Origin: JBGQOG01 sp052113705
GTDB lineage: Bacteria > Pseudomonadota > Alphaproteobacteria > Rhodobacterales > Rhodobacteraceae
NCBI RefSeq assembly: GCF_052113705.1
Contig: NZ_JBGQOG010000005.1
Span: 264,684 to 328,683, forward strand
Direction of reading: 5' to 3'
Length of the DNA stretch: 64,000 nt
A program made the position numbers and the translations under genes. The notes under the pieces were generated by a model. The model saw nothing but the letters and a program-made list of their open reading frames with translations, was not told where the DNA came from and searched no databases. Below, piece by piece: positions 55,540 through 63,576 of this stretch (within the stretch, counting starts at the first letter, position 1; each line of letters starts with the position of its first letter).

Positions 55540-57098
55540 TTCAGGATCTCCTGCGCCGTGAGCAGGCCGGAGCCGCCCGAGAGGCCCGGCCCCGGATGCG
55601 TCGAGGCGCCGATATGCCAGAGGTTCTTGATCCCGGTGTCATGGCGTTTGCTGTCGGCAAACGGGCGCCAGGCGAAAAACTGGTCCAGCCCGCAGGCGCC
55701 GCCATAGGGATCGCCGCCGACAAGATTGGTATTCATCGCGTGCAGATCCGCAGGGGATATTGCGCGCCGGGTCACGATCCTATCGCGCAGGCCGGGGATG
55801 TGCTGCGCCAGAATGGCCTCGGCCCGGTCGGCAAAGGCTTCGCGCAACGCTTCGGTCCAGCGGCCGTCGGCGGGAGTCTCGATCCGCCCCGCCGCATCGC
55901 CTTTCACCACGCGCGGGGCCTCGGGCAGTTGCAGCCACAAGACGCTTTGTCCCGCAGGCGCGCGGCTGGGATCGGCGGCGCAGGGCTGGCCGACGCAGAT
56001 TGTCGGGACTTCCGGCAAAAGCCCGCGCTCGCATTCATTGCCCGCCTTGGAGACGCCATCGAGCCCGGGTGTCAGATGCAAAAGCTGCACGTTTTCCAAC
56101 CCCGGCGTGGCCCAGTTGACCGGCCCTTTCAACGCGTAATGCAGCTGAAAATTGCCTTTGCCGTAGCGGTATTTGCGCAATTGTTCTGCGCGCTCGGGGG
56201 CCTTGAGCAAACCATCATACAGCTGATGCGGGGTGACGGATGCCAGAACGCCCCCGGCCCGGATCTCTTCGCCCGAAGTCAGCCGGAGGCCGCGTGCCTT
56301 GCCGCCGCTGACCACAATTTCCGCGACATCGGCCGAGGTGCGGATGCTGCCGCCGTTCTCGATGATGATCGCCGACAAGGCCCGCACCATCTGCGCGGCC
56401 CCGCCCTTGACGACGGGCGCGCCCGCCGCCTCCAGCGCAAAGCCGATCACCTGTCCCATCTGGCCGGAAAATGCCGCCTCCGGCCCCAATCCGGCATGCA
56501 GACACCAGGGTGCCCAGAGGGCCCGCGACAGGTCGCTGTCAAAAGAGGTTTCCAGCCAGCCGCGCATCGAGGTCAGTGCGCCACCCATCGTCGCCAACAG
56601 GCCGTGCGGGCCACGCCGCCAGGCCTCTTTGCCCAGCAGTTTCGCGGTGGATGCCGACCAGGGGTCGCCGCCCATCAGCCCGAAGAGCAGGCCCGCATTG
56701 CCGCCAAACGCCGCAAGATCGGCGGCAAGCCGGTCGCCGTCGCCGGGCGCGGCGGCGTTGAAGGCCGCGACATTCGCGGCACGGTCGCGGCTGTAGACCA
56801 GCGCGCGGCCATCGGGCAGCAGCACGCCGGTGGGGGTGTCGGTGGCGCAAAACGCAAGCCCGTGCCGGACCAGATCCCCGGCCAGCGCCGCATGGGCGCC
56901 GCCGGTGACCCAGAGCACGAAGGTGGTCGCCAAAGGGTCATGGATCACCCCCGGCGCCAGTTCGGCGCTTTGCATGCAACCGCCCGCGACCGCCTCGCGC
57001 TCACACAGCACCACCCGCTTGCCCGCTTTGGCAAGCAAGGCCCCCGCGGTCAGCGCATTGATCCCGGAACCGATGATGGCAAAATCGAGCGCGGCCAT
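55536..57098 (-). CDS. Phytoene-desaturase-like FAD-dependent oxidoreductase (copy 2)
   Basis: 520 residues. FAD loop AIIGSGINALTAGALLAKAGKRVVLCEREAVAGG at 7-40 and C-terminal block HIGASTHPGPGLSGGSGLLTAQEILK, with MNTNLVGGDPYGG before it, as in the copy at 49763. The two are paralogues but clearly diverged. Reaction unknown. Lies 9 bases after the cyclase gene and overlaps the MarR gene by 4 bases; ATG at 57098 with GGAG upstream. Confidence 0.87.
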   Translation of the reverse strand: MAALDFAIIGSGINALTAGALLAKAGKRVVLCEREAVAGGCMQSAELAPGVIHDPLATTFVLWVTGGAHAALAGDLVRHGLAFCATDTPTGVLLPDGRALVYSRDRAANVAAFNAAAPGDGDRLAADLAAFGGNAGLLFGLMGGDPWSASTAKLLGKEAWRRGPHGLLATMGGALTSMRGWLETSFDSDLSRALWAPWCLHAGLGPEAAFSGQMGQVIGFALEAAGAPVVKGGAAQMVRALSAIIIENGGSIRTSADVAEIVVSGGKARGLRLTSGEEIRAGGVLASVTPHQLYDGLLKAPERAEQLRKYRYGKGNFQLHYALKGPVNWATPGLENVQLLHLTPGLDGVSKAGNECERGLLPEVPTICVGQPCAADPSRAPAGQSVLWLQLPEAPRVVKGDAAGRIETPADGRWTEALREAFADRAEAILAQHIPGLRDRIVTRRAISPADLHAMNTNLVGGDPYGGACGLDQFFAWRPFADSKRHDTGIKNLWHIGASTHPGPGLSGGSGLLTAQEILK

Positions 57099-57107
57099 GC
57101 GATGCTC

Positions 57108-57899
57108 CTATGCCGCGGGCACGAGCGCCAGCGCCCGGATCGGAGAGCCGGTGCCGTTTTCGATCTTCAGCGGCGCGGTGATCAGGATCGCGCCTTTGGC
57201 GGGCAGCTTGTCCAGATTGGTCAGCGAGGCGAGGCCGTAGCGGTTGTGTTTGTGCAGCAGGTTATGCGCCGGATAGGGGGGCTGCATGCCGCCCGCCATC
57301 CCGGCATCGGTGCCGATGCATTGCGTGCCCCAACCCAGCGCCTTTTTCTCCATCAGATATTCGATGCAATCGACCGAGGGCCCCGGCGTATGCGGCCCGG
57401 TTTCATCGGCGTTCAGGAACTTGCCCGCGTCGGTGTTATACTGGTCCCAATCGGTGCGCATCAGCACCCATTCGCCCTCTTTGATCGGGCCATGTTCGGC
57501 CTCCCAGGCGATGACACCGGCTTTGGTCAGCAGGAAGTCGCTGTCGGCCGATGCCGCGGCCGCGCAGTCGATGACATTGCAGGCGGCGACGAAGTTTTGC
57601 GGATCAATGGTGTCGGTGGCGCCATCAGGATAATCCTTGCCGGTGATCCAGTGATGGGGCGCATCGAAATGGGTGCCGGAATGCTCGCCGAGTTTCAGCC
57701 AGTTCCAGGCCCAAAACGGACCACGGTCGCCATAGCGTGAAATGGCGTGGATCTCGATCGGCGGCGTGTCATCGGCAAATTCCGGCGGCAGCTTCAGCAG
57801 TGGTGTGTTCGGGCCAAGAACGGCGGTGCAATCCACCACCTTCACCCCGCCCGAGGCGAGGGCAGTGGCAAGCATGGAAAGGGTTTCGGTTTCGGTCAT
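57108..57899 (-). CDS. Cyclase-family metal hydrolase, isatin-hydrolase-like
   Basis: 263-residue kynurenine-formamidase/cyclase-fold hydrolase. Metal site HSGTHFDAPHH gives H73, H77, D79 as ligands and H83 nearby; GPFWAWNWLKLGEHSGTHFD is W-rich as in isatin hydrolases of Labrenzia. Later blocks GEWVLMRTDW and GTDAGMAGGM are family-typical. It would open a cyclic amide such as isatin to isatinate. Other cyclase-family substrates cannot be excluded. ATG at 57899 with GGGAG upstream; first gene of the minus-strand group. Confidence 0.78.
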   Translation of the reverse strand: MTETETLSMLATALASGGVKVVDCTAVLGPNTPLLKLPPEFADDTPPIEIHAISRYGDRGPFWAWNWLKLGEHSGTHFDAPHHWITGKDYPDGATDTIDPQNFVAACNVIDCAAAASADSDFLLTKAGVIAWEAEHGPIKEGEWVLMRTDWDQYNTDAGKFLNADETGPHTPGPSVDCIEYLMEKKALGWGTQCIGTDAGMAGGMQPPYPAHNLLHKHNRYGLASLTNLDKLPAKGAILITAPLKIENGTGSPIRALALVPAA

Positions 57900-58204
57900 C
57901 TTGATCTCCCTGGATGTTGTGCCGTCTTTGCGGGCGCTTGGATATATGCAAATGCAGATTTATTTAAGCTTCAAGTATAAAGTAGTTTTTGAAGTCAGAT
58001 TTCCGGAGGATAGGGGTTTGCGGTGGTGATGTTGCAGTATTCGCCTAAATATTAGGCATACTGGCGTGCCTGAGCGGGGTTTTGGCTGTCGCCCCGGGGC
58101 GAGATATTGCGAACTTAAAGGAATCGACAGAAGGCTTCCGGCCCCCACGGCAGCCGAATGCGTGGGGGCCGGGCGAAAGAGGGCTATGGCTTTCCCCTTC
58201 CGGT
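57900..58204. promoter_or_regulatory. Control region upstream of the cyclase-iorAB operon
   Basis: 305 bases without a gene. AT-rich block (57940-57995) is likely the promoter for the cyclase gene, and a 15-bp inverted repeat lies at 58043. A strongly GC half precedes the flavin-reductase end. Confidence 0.55.
58043..58057. promoter_or_regulatory. Inverted repeat GCCTAA-ATA-TTAGGC
   Basis: Perfect 6-bp arms with a 3-base spacer, 144 bases upstream of the cyclase start. Candidate operator for the MarR encoded at 55078-55539, or a weak terminator for the flavin reductase transcript. Confidence 0.5.
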
Positions 58205-58696
58205 TCAGGCCACCGCTTTCAGGCGGTGGAACTTTGATCGGGCGTAGACAAGGGCATCGCCCGGGGCGAGCGCGGCGTCGTCGATGCCGCCCACAAAGAT
58301 GCAATGGCTGCCGGTCTCGGTCGTGGCCAGCACCGCGCAAGACAGGCTGGCGAGGGCGCCGCGCAAGCGGGGCAGGCCGAAGGGGCAGCTGTCCCATCCT
58401 CCAAGCGCGAATTTCTCCGCCCCGCTTTTGCCGGTGGCCCCGGCGAATTGCAGCGCGACCTCGGTCTGGGTCTGGTCCAGCAGCTGCACGCTGAAGCGGC
58501 CGCTGCGCAGGATTTCGGCGCAGGTGCCGGTCTTGCGGTTGACGCAGACCAGCAGGCTGGGCGGGCTGTCGGATACCGAACAGACCGCGGTTGCGGTGAT
58601 CCCGCGGCGCAGATCGCCGCTGCCGGTGGTGATCAGCGTCACCGCGCCGGGAAACAGCCCCATCGCGTTGCGGAAAGTGGGAATGTCGATGCCCAT
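58205..58696 (-). CDS. Flavin reductase, StyB-like
   Basis: 163-residue flavin reductase-like protein. FRNAMGLFPGAVTLITTGSGDLRRGITATAVCSVSDSPPSLLVCVNR is the flavin site as in StyB/HpaC. Lies 3 bases downstream of the StyA-like monooxygenase and on the same strand, so it supplies it with reduced FAD. A second such reductase (iacG) lies at 19196. Confidence 0.88.
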   Translation of the reverse strand: MGIDIPTFRNAMGLFPGAVTLITTGSGDLRRGITATAVCSVSDSPPSLLVCVNRKTGTCAEILRSGRFSVQLLDQTQTEVALQFAGATGKSGAEKFALGGWDSCPFGLPRLRGALASLSCAVLATTETGSHCIFVGGIDDAALAPGDALVYARSKFHRLKAVA

Positions 58697-58699
58697 GGC

Positions 58700-59929
58700 T
58701 CAGGCCGCCTGCAGCCGGGTGAGATATTCGGTTGCCGCGTTTTCCTCGGCGAACCACGGGAAGAAATCGCGCGGATCATCAAAGGCATTGGCAATCCGCC
58801 GGGCCAGCGCCGGGGCCGCCTGCGCGGTCCCCATGATGTTCAGGACGAAGGGCGGCGGTGGCAAGAGCATCATGTTGGTCCAGCGCACCACCCATTGCGC
58901 ATAGTCCCAGAACCGCTCAAAGGTCGCTTTCATCCAGAGCTCGTCAAACGGATGCTCGCCCTGGGCCAGAATGGCGTCGAGATAGATCGCGGCGGCCTTG
59001 GCGGCATTGTTGGCACCCTGTCCGGTGATCGGGTCGTTCAGACAGACCGCATCGCCGAGGCCGAGGACTTTCGCCCCCGAGGGCAAGGTGGCGACCGGCT
59101 TGCGCACCGTCGGCGCAAAGCGCCCCGCCAGCACGCCATTCTCATCGGTCAGCTCGACATTGCGGCAGCGGTCATATTCCCACGGCACAAAGGTTTTCAG
59201 GATCTGCAGCGAGGTGTCCAGATGCGCCTGCGCCGTGGTGGCCGATTTCCAGCAATCCATCGGCCCGCCGGGGATGCCCTCAAACACCATGATCTCGCAG
59301 GGGCCAGATTTGGTCAGCGCCGGGAAGACGAAATACTCGCCCACGCCCGGGATCAGGTTGAAATTCACCGCCGAATGCTGCGGGCGCGGGGTCATTCCGT
59401 GCACATAGGTCAGCGCCAGTGCCCGTTGCGGCGCGTCAAACGGCGAGCGGGCGGCGTCGCGTTCAAACAGCTTGCCGATCTCGCCCTTGCCCGAGGCGAC
59501 CAAGACCAGATCGGTGGCCTTGGCTTCGGTCTCCAGCAGGGCAATATCGGCGGTGGCAATCTGCAACACCCCGCCCAGACGGCAGAATTCCGCCAGCCAG
59601 GCCGGCATCTTCACGCGCTGATCCACCGATTGGCCGTAGTGATCCAGCCGTGCCGACCAGTCGAGCGCTTTGCCCGAACCCTCCGGCGCGGGCACCGAAA
59701 AGGCGATCCCTTCAACCGGTGGGCAGGTCTCGGCCCAGAAATCGATGCCGAGCGCCCGTTCGTGGTCCAGCGCCGCGTTGAACTGGCACTGCGAGGATTG
59801 AACCTTGCCTGCGGCGATCTGATCGGCCGTGCGATCCTGCACGACCTTCACCTGATAACCCTTTTTCAGCAGGCCAATGGCCAGTTGCAGGCCCGACTGG
59901 CCGCCGCCGACGATGGTGATGCGTTTCAT
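58700..59929 (-). CDS. StyA-like styrene/indole monooxygenase
   Basis: 409-residue FAD-dependent epoxidase of the group E (StyA) type. N-terminal ITIVGGGQSGLQLAIGLLKKGY holds the FAD site; QCQFNAALDHERALGIDFW and GLGDAVCLNDPITGQGANNA (about 290-310, second FAD contact) are typical. Such enzymes epoxidise styrene or indole, giving indoxyl/indigo. The neighbouring SDR and AraC gene favour indole. ATG with AGGAGA upstream. Confidence 0.88.
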   Translation of the reverse strand: MKRITIVGGGQSGLQLAIGLLKKGYQVKVVQDRTADQIAAGKVQSSQCQFNAALDHERALGIDFWAETCPPVEGIAFSVPAPEGSGKALDWSARLDHYGQSVDQRVKMPAWLAEFCRLGGVLQIATADIALLETEAKATDLVLVASGKGEIGKLFERDAARSPFDAPQRALALTYVHGMTPRPQHSAVNFNLIPGVGEYFVFPALTKSGPCEIMVFEGIPGGPMDCWKSATTAQAHLDTSLQILKTFVPWEYDRCRNVELTDENGVLAGRFAPTVRKPVATLPSGAKVLGLGDAVCLNDPITGQGANNAAKAAAIYLDAILAQGEHPFDELWMKATFERFWDYAQWVVRWTNMMLLPPPPFVLNIMGTAQAAPALARRIANAFDDPRDFFPWFAEENAATEYLTRLQAA

Positions 59930-60002
59930 GTCTGTCTCCTGTTGGATGATCGGCCTGCTCTGCTGCGGCCTGTTGCTTTTGAGAAAGGGCTGACGGCGCG
60001 CG

Positions 60003-60779
60003 TCAGTCCATCAGCCGGGGAATGGCAGGGGCCGCGCCCTCAGGGCCCATGGCGCTGTAGCCGCCGTCGACCCGCAGATCGGTGCCGGTGATAAAGCTGG
60101 CATCGTCGGAGCAGAGGAAGAGAATGGCTGAGGCCACCTCTTCCGGGTCGGCGACGCGGGGCATCAGGTGGTAATCCGCCCCGACGCGGTCGGTTCTGGC
60201 GCGGTCGCCGCCGGTCAGGCTGTCCATGATGTTCGACCAGGTCCAGCCCGGCGAGACCGCGTTCACCCGGATGCCCTCAGGGGCCAGATCCATTGCCTGA
60301 TTGCGGGTCAGCTGCAGGATTGCCGCCTTGCTCACCGGATAGAGCCAGCGCCCGGTCTGCGCCACACGCGCCGAGATCGAGCCGAAATTGACGATCGCGC
60401 CCCGGGTCCTGGCCAGTTCACCGCGCGCGGCCTGCATCAGCATGACCGACCCCACGAGGTTCACATCCAGCGCCTCCAGCCATTCCGCGCGGCTGCTCTC
60501 GGCGCCCTTGTCCAGATATGTCGCCGCCACATTCACCAGAAAGTCGATGCGGCCAAACCGTTCCGTGGCGGTGGCCACCACGCGGGCGATATCGGCATCA
60601 CGGCGCAGATCCGCCTCAACAAATGCCACCTCCGGGCCTGCGAGGGCCAGACCCCCTGCGCGGTCGATGTCAGCGACAACAACCCGCACCCCCGCTGCGG
60701 TAAAGGCCGCGACGACGGCGGCGCCGATCTTGGTGGCACCCCCCGGAACAATGGCAACCTTGCCCGCCAATCCGCGCAT
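60003..60779 (-). CDS. SDR dehydrogenase next to indole-type monooxygenase
   Basis: 258-residue SDR. YPVSKAA catalytic pair (about 150) and a serine in NFGSISARVAQ; FLCSDDASFITGTDLRVDGGY at the end. The usual TGxxxGIG cofactor loop is replaced by PGGATKIG (about 12-19), so the first threonine is proline. It may oxidise the diol formed by the StyA-like enzyme, like IifB of Acinetobacter indole clusters. ATG at 60779, GGGAGACGG upstream; divergent from the AraC gene. Confidence 0.85.
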   Translation of the reverse strand: MRGLAGKVAIVPGGATKIGAAVVAAFTAAGVRVVVADIDRAGGLALAGPEVAFVEADLRRDADIARVVATATERFGRIDFLVNVAATYLDKGAESSRAEWLEALDVNLVGSVMLMQAARGELARTRGAIVNFGSISARVAQTGRWLYPVSKAAILQLTRNQAMDLAPEGIRVNAVSPGWTWSNIMDSLTGGDRARTDRVGADYHLMPRVADPEEVASAILFLCSDDASFITGTDLRVDGGYSAMGPEGAAPAIPRLMD

Positions 60780-60869
60780 TTCCGTCTCCCTGCTTTTCAT
60801 GATTTTGTCATCAAAGCTTGCCGGAGCCGGGGGCCGTCGGACTATCCGCTCACCGAAACCGGTATCCGC

Positions 60870-60879
60870 ATTGCGCAAT
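60870..60879. promoter_or_regulatory. ATTGCGCAAT palindrome in the SDR/AraC gap
   Basis: Perfect 10-bp palindrome about 43 bases upstream of the AraC start, in the 142-base divergent gap. Possible regulator site. Confidence 0.35.
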
Positions 60880-60921
60880 TAAATGTTTCATGGATAAAAT
60901 AGCCGCTCAGGAGGATCAGCC

Positions 60922-61944
60922 ATGGTTCCGGAATCTGCGATCTGGACGGGCCAAACCACCCCCGGGGTGTTGCCGTTGGCAAGCCGTCCGCTGTTTGACT
61001 GTCTTGATCTGGATGAGGCGCGGGCCCGCGTGGCGCGCGTCTATTGCGACCACCGTCTTGAGCAGATCGGGGCGGGGGTCTTTCATGCCTGCCACAACCG
61101 TCTTGCGGGGCGCAATCTTTCGATCAATGTCATGACATATGGGGCAAAAACGCTGATTGCGCCCGGCGCGCTCGAGCGGTTTTATCTGTTTCAGTTTCCC
61201 CTGAGCGGTCACGCGTCGGTCACCAACGGCCGCAACCAGCACGAGATCGGCGGCGGGCAATCGGGCGTCCTCAACCCCGAAGATGAGACCTGCATGATCT
61301 GGAGCGAGGGCTGCACGCAGCTGCTGTTGCAGGTGGACCGGCAGGCGCTGATGGCGGCGGCGCGGACGCATTTCGGGCTGCCCGAGGGGCAAAGGCTGCG
61401 ATTCACCGGGGCGAATGACATGCGTCAGGGCGCGGGCCGGGCCTTTCTCGACCTGGTGCAATTTGCGATGGCTGAGGCGGAGCGGGGCGGTGGTTTGCTG
61501 GGCAGCGACAGTCTGATGGCGGGGCAGCTGGAGCAAACCCTGCTGCTGGGTCTGCTGGAAACCCAGCGGCACAATCTGATGCCGCCTTCGTCTGACCGCA
61601 GCGGCGGGCCCGTGCCGCGCATGGTGCGGTTGGCCGAAGCCTATATGCGGGAGAACCTGGGTGCAGAGATCACGCTGGATGAGCTGGCCCGCGCTTCGGG
61701 CAGCAGTGAGCGTGCCTTGCAAATGGCTTTTCGGGCGCATCGGGGGCGGCCGCCGCTGACCGTTTTGCGCGATCTGCGGATGGAGCGCGCCTGGCAGGAG
61801 CTGAGCCATCCGGCGCCCGACACCTCGGTGACCGAGGTGGCCACCCGGCTGGGGTTTTTTCATCTGGGCCGCTTTGCCGAGAATTACCGCAAGAAATTCG
61901 GCTGCACCCCGGTTGAGACGCTGCGCGCTGCGCGGTTTCAATAG
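60922..61944 (+). CDS. AraC-family regulator of the monooxygenase cluster
   Basis: 340 residues. N-terminal cupin-like sensor (about 20-200, AraC-binding-like-2 type) and C-terminal HTH about 235-335 (ITLDELARASGSSERALQMAFRAHRG and VTEVATRLGFFHLGRFAENYRKKFG). ATG at 60922 with GGAG upstream. Divergent from the SDR/StyA-like genes, and an AraC regulator has this position in indole-oxidation clusters. Confidence 0.9.
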   Translation: MVPESAIWTGQTTPGVLPLASRPLFDCLDLDEARARVARVYCDHRLEQIGAGVFHACHNRLAGRNLSINVMTYGAKTLIAPGALERFYLFQFPLSGHASVTNGRNQHEIGGGQSGVLNPEDETCMIWSEGCTQLLLQVDRQALMAAARTHFGLPEGQRLRFTGANDMRQGAGRAFLDLVQFAMAEAERGGGLLGSDSLMAGQLEQTLLLGLLETQRHNLMPPSSDRSGGPVPRMVRLAEAYMRENLGAEITLDELARASGSSERALQMAFRAHRGRPPLTVLRDLRMERAWQELSHPAPDTSVTEVATRLGFFHLGRFAENYRKKFGCTPVETLRAARFQ

Positions 61945-62091
61945 GGGTTCAGGCGCCCCTTGCGGCGGGCTTCGCCGGAATGGCCCACGGTCGATTGATC
62001 GGTGCCGTTTCGCGTGCTGCAGGCTTTCGCGCGCGCAGTGCCGCTGGGATGCATGTCTGAGACAAGGCGGCGCGTTGACCGCCCGGCGCAC

Positions 62092-62571
62092 CTAACCCTT
62101 GTGGCGGATGTCGAGCATGATCGAGATCCCGCGCGCGGCATCGGTTTCGCTCACGTTTTCAAACATTTCATCAATCCAGCCCAGATGCGCGCCGGTCATT
62201 TCATCCATCAGCGCGCGCCCCTTGTCGGTGATTTTCACCAAAAACGCGCGGCGGTCGCTTTCGACGGTTTGGCGCTCCAGCAGCCCTTGCGTCACCAGAC
62301 GGTCCACCACCCCGGTGACATTGCCGTTTGACACCACGAGTTGCAGTGACAATTCGCTCATCTTCATCCCCTCTGGGGCCGCATGCAGCGCGGCCAGCAC
62401 GTCAAAGCGGGACAAAGTGGTGTCATATCCTGAGCGCAGCTTTTCGCGCAGGTCGCTTTCCACATGCCGGACCGCTTTCAGCATTTGCAGCCACAGGCGC
62501 AGCCGCTGGCGGGCAAGGGCGCTGTCTCTGACCTGATGTTGGCTCTCTTCGGGCACCGGAGCATCCTTCAC
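62092..62571 (-). CDS. MarR-family regulator
   Basis: 159 residues. HTH about 60-85 (MSELSLQLVVSNGNVTGVVDRLV), beta-wing LERQTVESDRRAFLVKITDKG. GTG at 62571 or TTG at 62580 is the start; the first has a better-spaced AGG. A near-perfect inverted repeat sits just upstream. It reads in the same direction as the thioesterase/RidA genes but after them, so it may control those genes or others to the left. Confidence 0.88.
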   Translation of the reverse strand: MKDAPVPEESQHQVRDSALARQRLRLWLQMLKAVRHVESDLREKLRSGYDTTLSRFDVLAALHAAPEGMKMSELSLQLVVSNGNVTGVVDRLVTQGLLERQTVESDRRAFLVKITDKGRALMDEMTGAHLGWIDEMFENVSETDAARGISIMLDIRHKG

Positions 62572-62582
62572 ATGTTTCAACC

Positions 62583-62601
62583 TGAGGTATTTTATACATC
62601 A
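62583..62601. promoter_or_regulatory. MarR operator candidate TGAGGTATTTTATACATCA
   Basis: 19-bp inverted repeat with one mismatched pair (GTAT-TTT-ATAC core), ending 12 bases before the MarR start. Probably autoregulatory. Confidence 0.65.
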
Positions 62602-62753
62602 ATGGTCTGGAAAGAAAACTGCCGAAGCCTGCACCATCGCAGACGATGGAGAAAAGACGCATCCGACGTGGCAGATGCGCCGCAATCCGCTGCCGGAATC
62701 CCGCGGGCAAACGGGCAAAAGCCAGCAGTCTGAAATAAATCCTCTGGGCCGGG

Positions 62754-63152
62754 TCAGGCCGCGAGTTTGCGCGGTTTGCCCTCGGCATCGACGGCGACCA
62801 TGACTACCTGCGCAGTCAGGATGCGTTTCGGCGCGGTGTCAGGCTCTGCCCAGAGCGTGAACTGCAGGGTGAAGGAGGTGTTGCCCTTGCGCAGGATTTC
62901 GGCGGTCATGTCGACGGCTGTGCCGGGCGTGAGCGGGGCGTGAAATCTGGCCTCCTGCAGGCTGAGGATCAGGGCATCCCCGCCCGAGACGCGGCGGCCC
63001 GCGATCCCGGCTGCGGTGTCAAGCGCGCCAAGGATCCAGGCACCGGTGACGGCCCCCTTCGGGGTCACCTGATCAAAAGGCGCCGCGGTCCGCAGCACCA
63101 GATCGCCCTGCGGTGCGGTGGGCAGCGCCTGCGGTGCGGGGGTGTCAGCCAT
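62754..63152 (-). CDS. Hot-dog acyl-CoA thioesterase
   Basis: 132-residue hot-dog protein of the YciA/acyl-CoA hydrolase type: KGAVTGAWILGALDTAAGIAGRR (central helix, about 32-54), FHAPLTPGTAVDMTAEILRKGNTSFTLQFTLWA and late strand RILTAQVVMVAVD. Hydrolyses an acyl-CoA. Overlaps the RidA gene by 8 bases. Confidence 0.82.
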   Translation of the reverse strand: MADTPAPQALPTAPQGDLVLRTAAPFDQVTPKGAVTGAWILGALDTAAGIAGRRVSGGDALILSLQEARFHAPLTPGTAVDMTAEILRKGNTSFTLQFTLWAEPDTAPKRILTAQVVMVAVDAEGKPRKLAA

Positions 63153-63558
63153 GCGGGATCACCGCAGTGGCTTCGATCTCGATCTTCGCGTCATCTTCCA
63201 TCAGCGCCACCACCTGCACCACGGCCATTGCCGGGAAATGCCGCCCGATGATCTCGCGGTAGGCGGCGCCAAAGTCGCGCAGATTGGCCAGATATTCCTG
63301 TTTGTCGGTGATGTACCAGGTCAGCCGCACCAGATGTTCGGGGGCCGCACCGGCCGCCTCCAGCACGGCGACGATATTGATCAGCGTCTGGCGAAACTGG
63401 CCCAGCATATCCTGATGTTCCCAGACCTGCTGGGCGTTCCAGCCGACAAGGCCGCCGGTGACAACCATGCGGCCCTCTGCCAGCATCCCGTTGGCATAGC
63501 CTTTTGCCGGTACCCAGCCATCGGGCTGCAGGAACATGTGCGGGGTGAGTGCGGTCAT
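63145..63558 (-). CDS. RidA/YjgF family protein
   Basis: 137 residues, RidA fold: YANGMLAEGRMVVTGGLVGWNAQQVWE at the start, TLINIVAVLEAAGAAPEHLVRLTWYITD (about 57-84) and FPAMAVVQVVALMEDDAKIEIEATAVIP at the end. RidA proteins deaminate reactive enamines/imines; such genes occur in aromatic amine degradation clusters. Start ATG at 63558; 18 bases after the thioesterase stop. Confidence 0.9.
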   Translation of the reverse strand: MTALTPHMFLQPDGWVPAKGYANGMLAEGRMVVTGGLVGWNAQQVWEHQDMLGQFRQTLINIVAVLEAAGAAPEHLVRLTWYITDKQEYLANLRDFGAAYREIIGRHFPAMAVVQVVALMEDDAKIEIEATAVIPHG

Positions 63559-63576
63559 ATCAACGTCTTTCCTGGG

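Noticed and set aside
55596..57740. Open frame of about 714 residues antisense to flavoenzyme copy 2 and the cyclase
   Set aside because: Shadow of real coding sequence; no recognisable motif and basic, Gln-rich composition.
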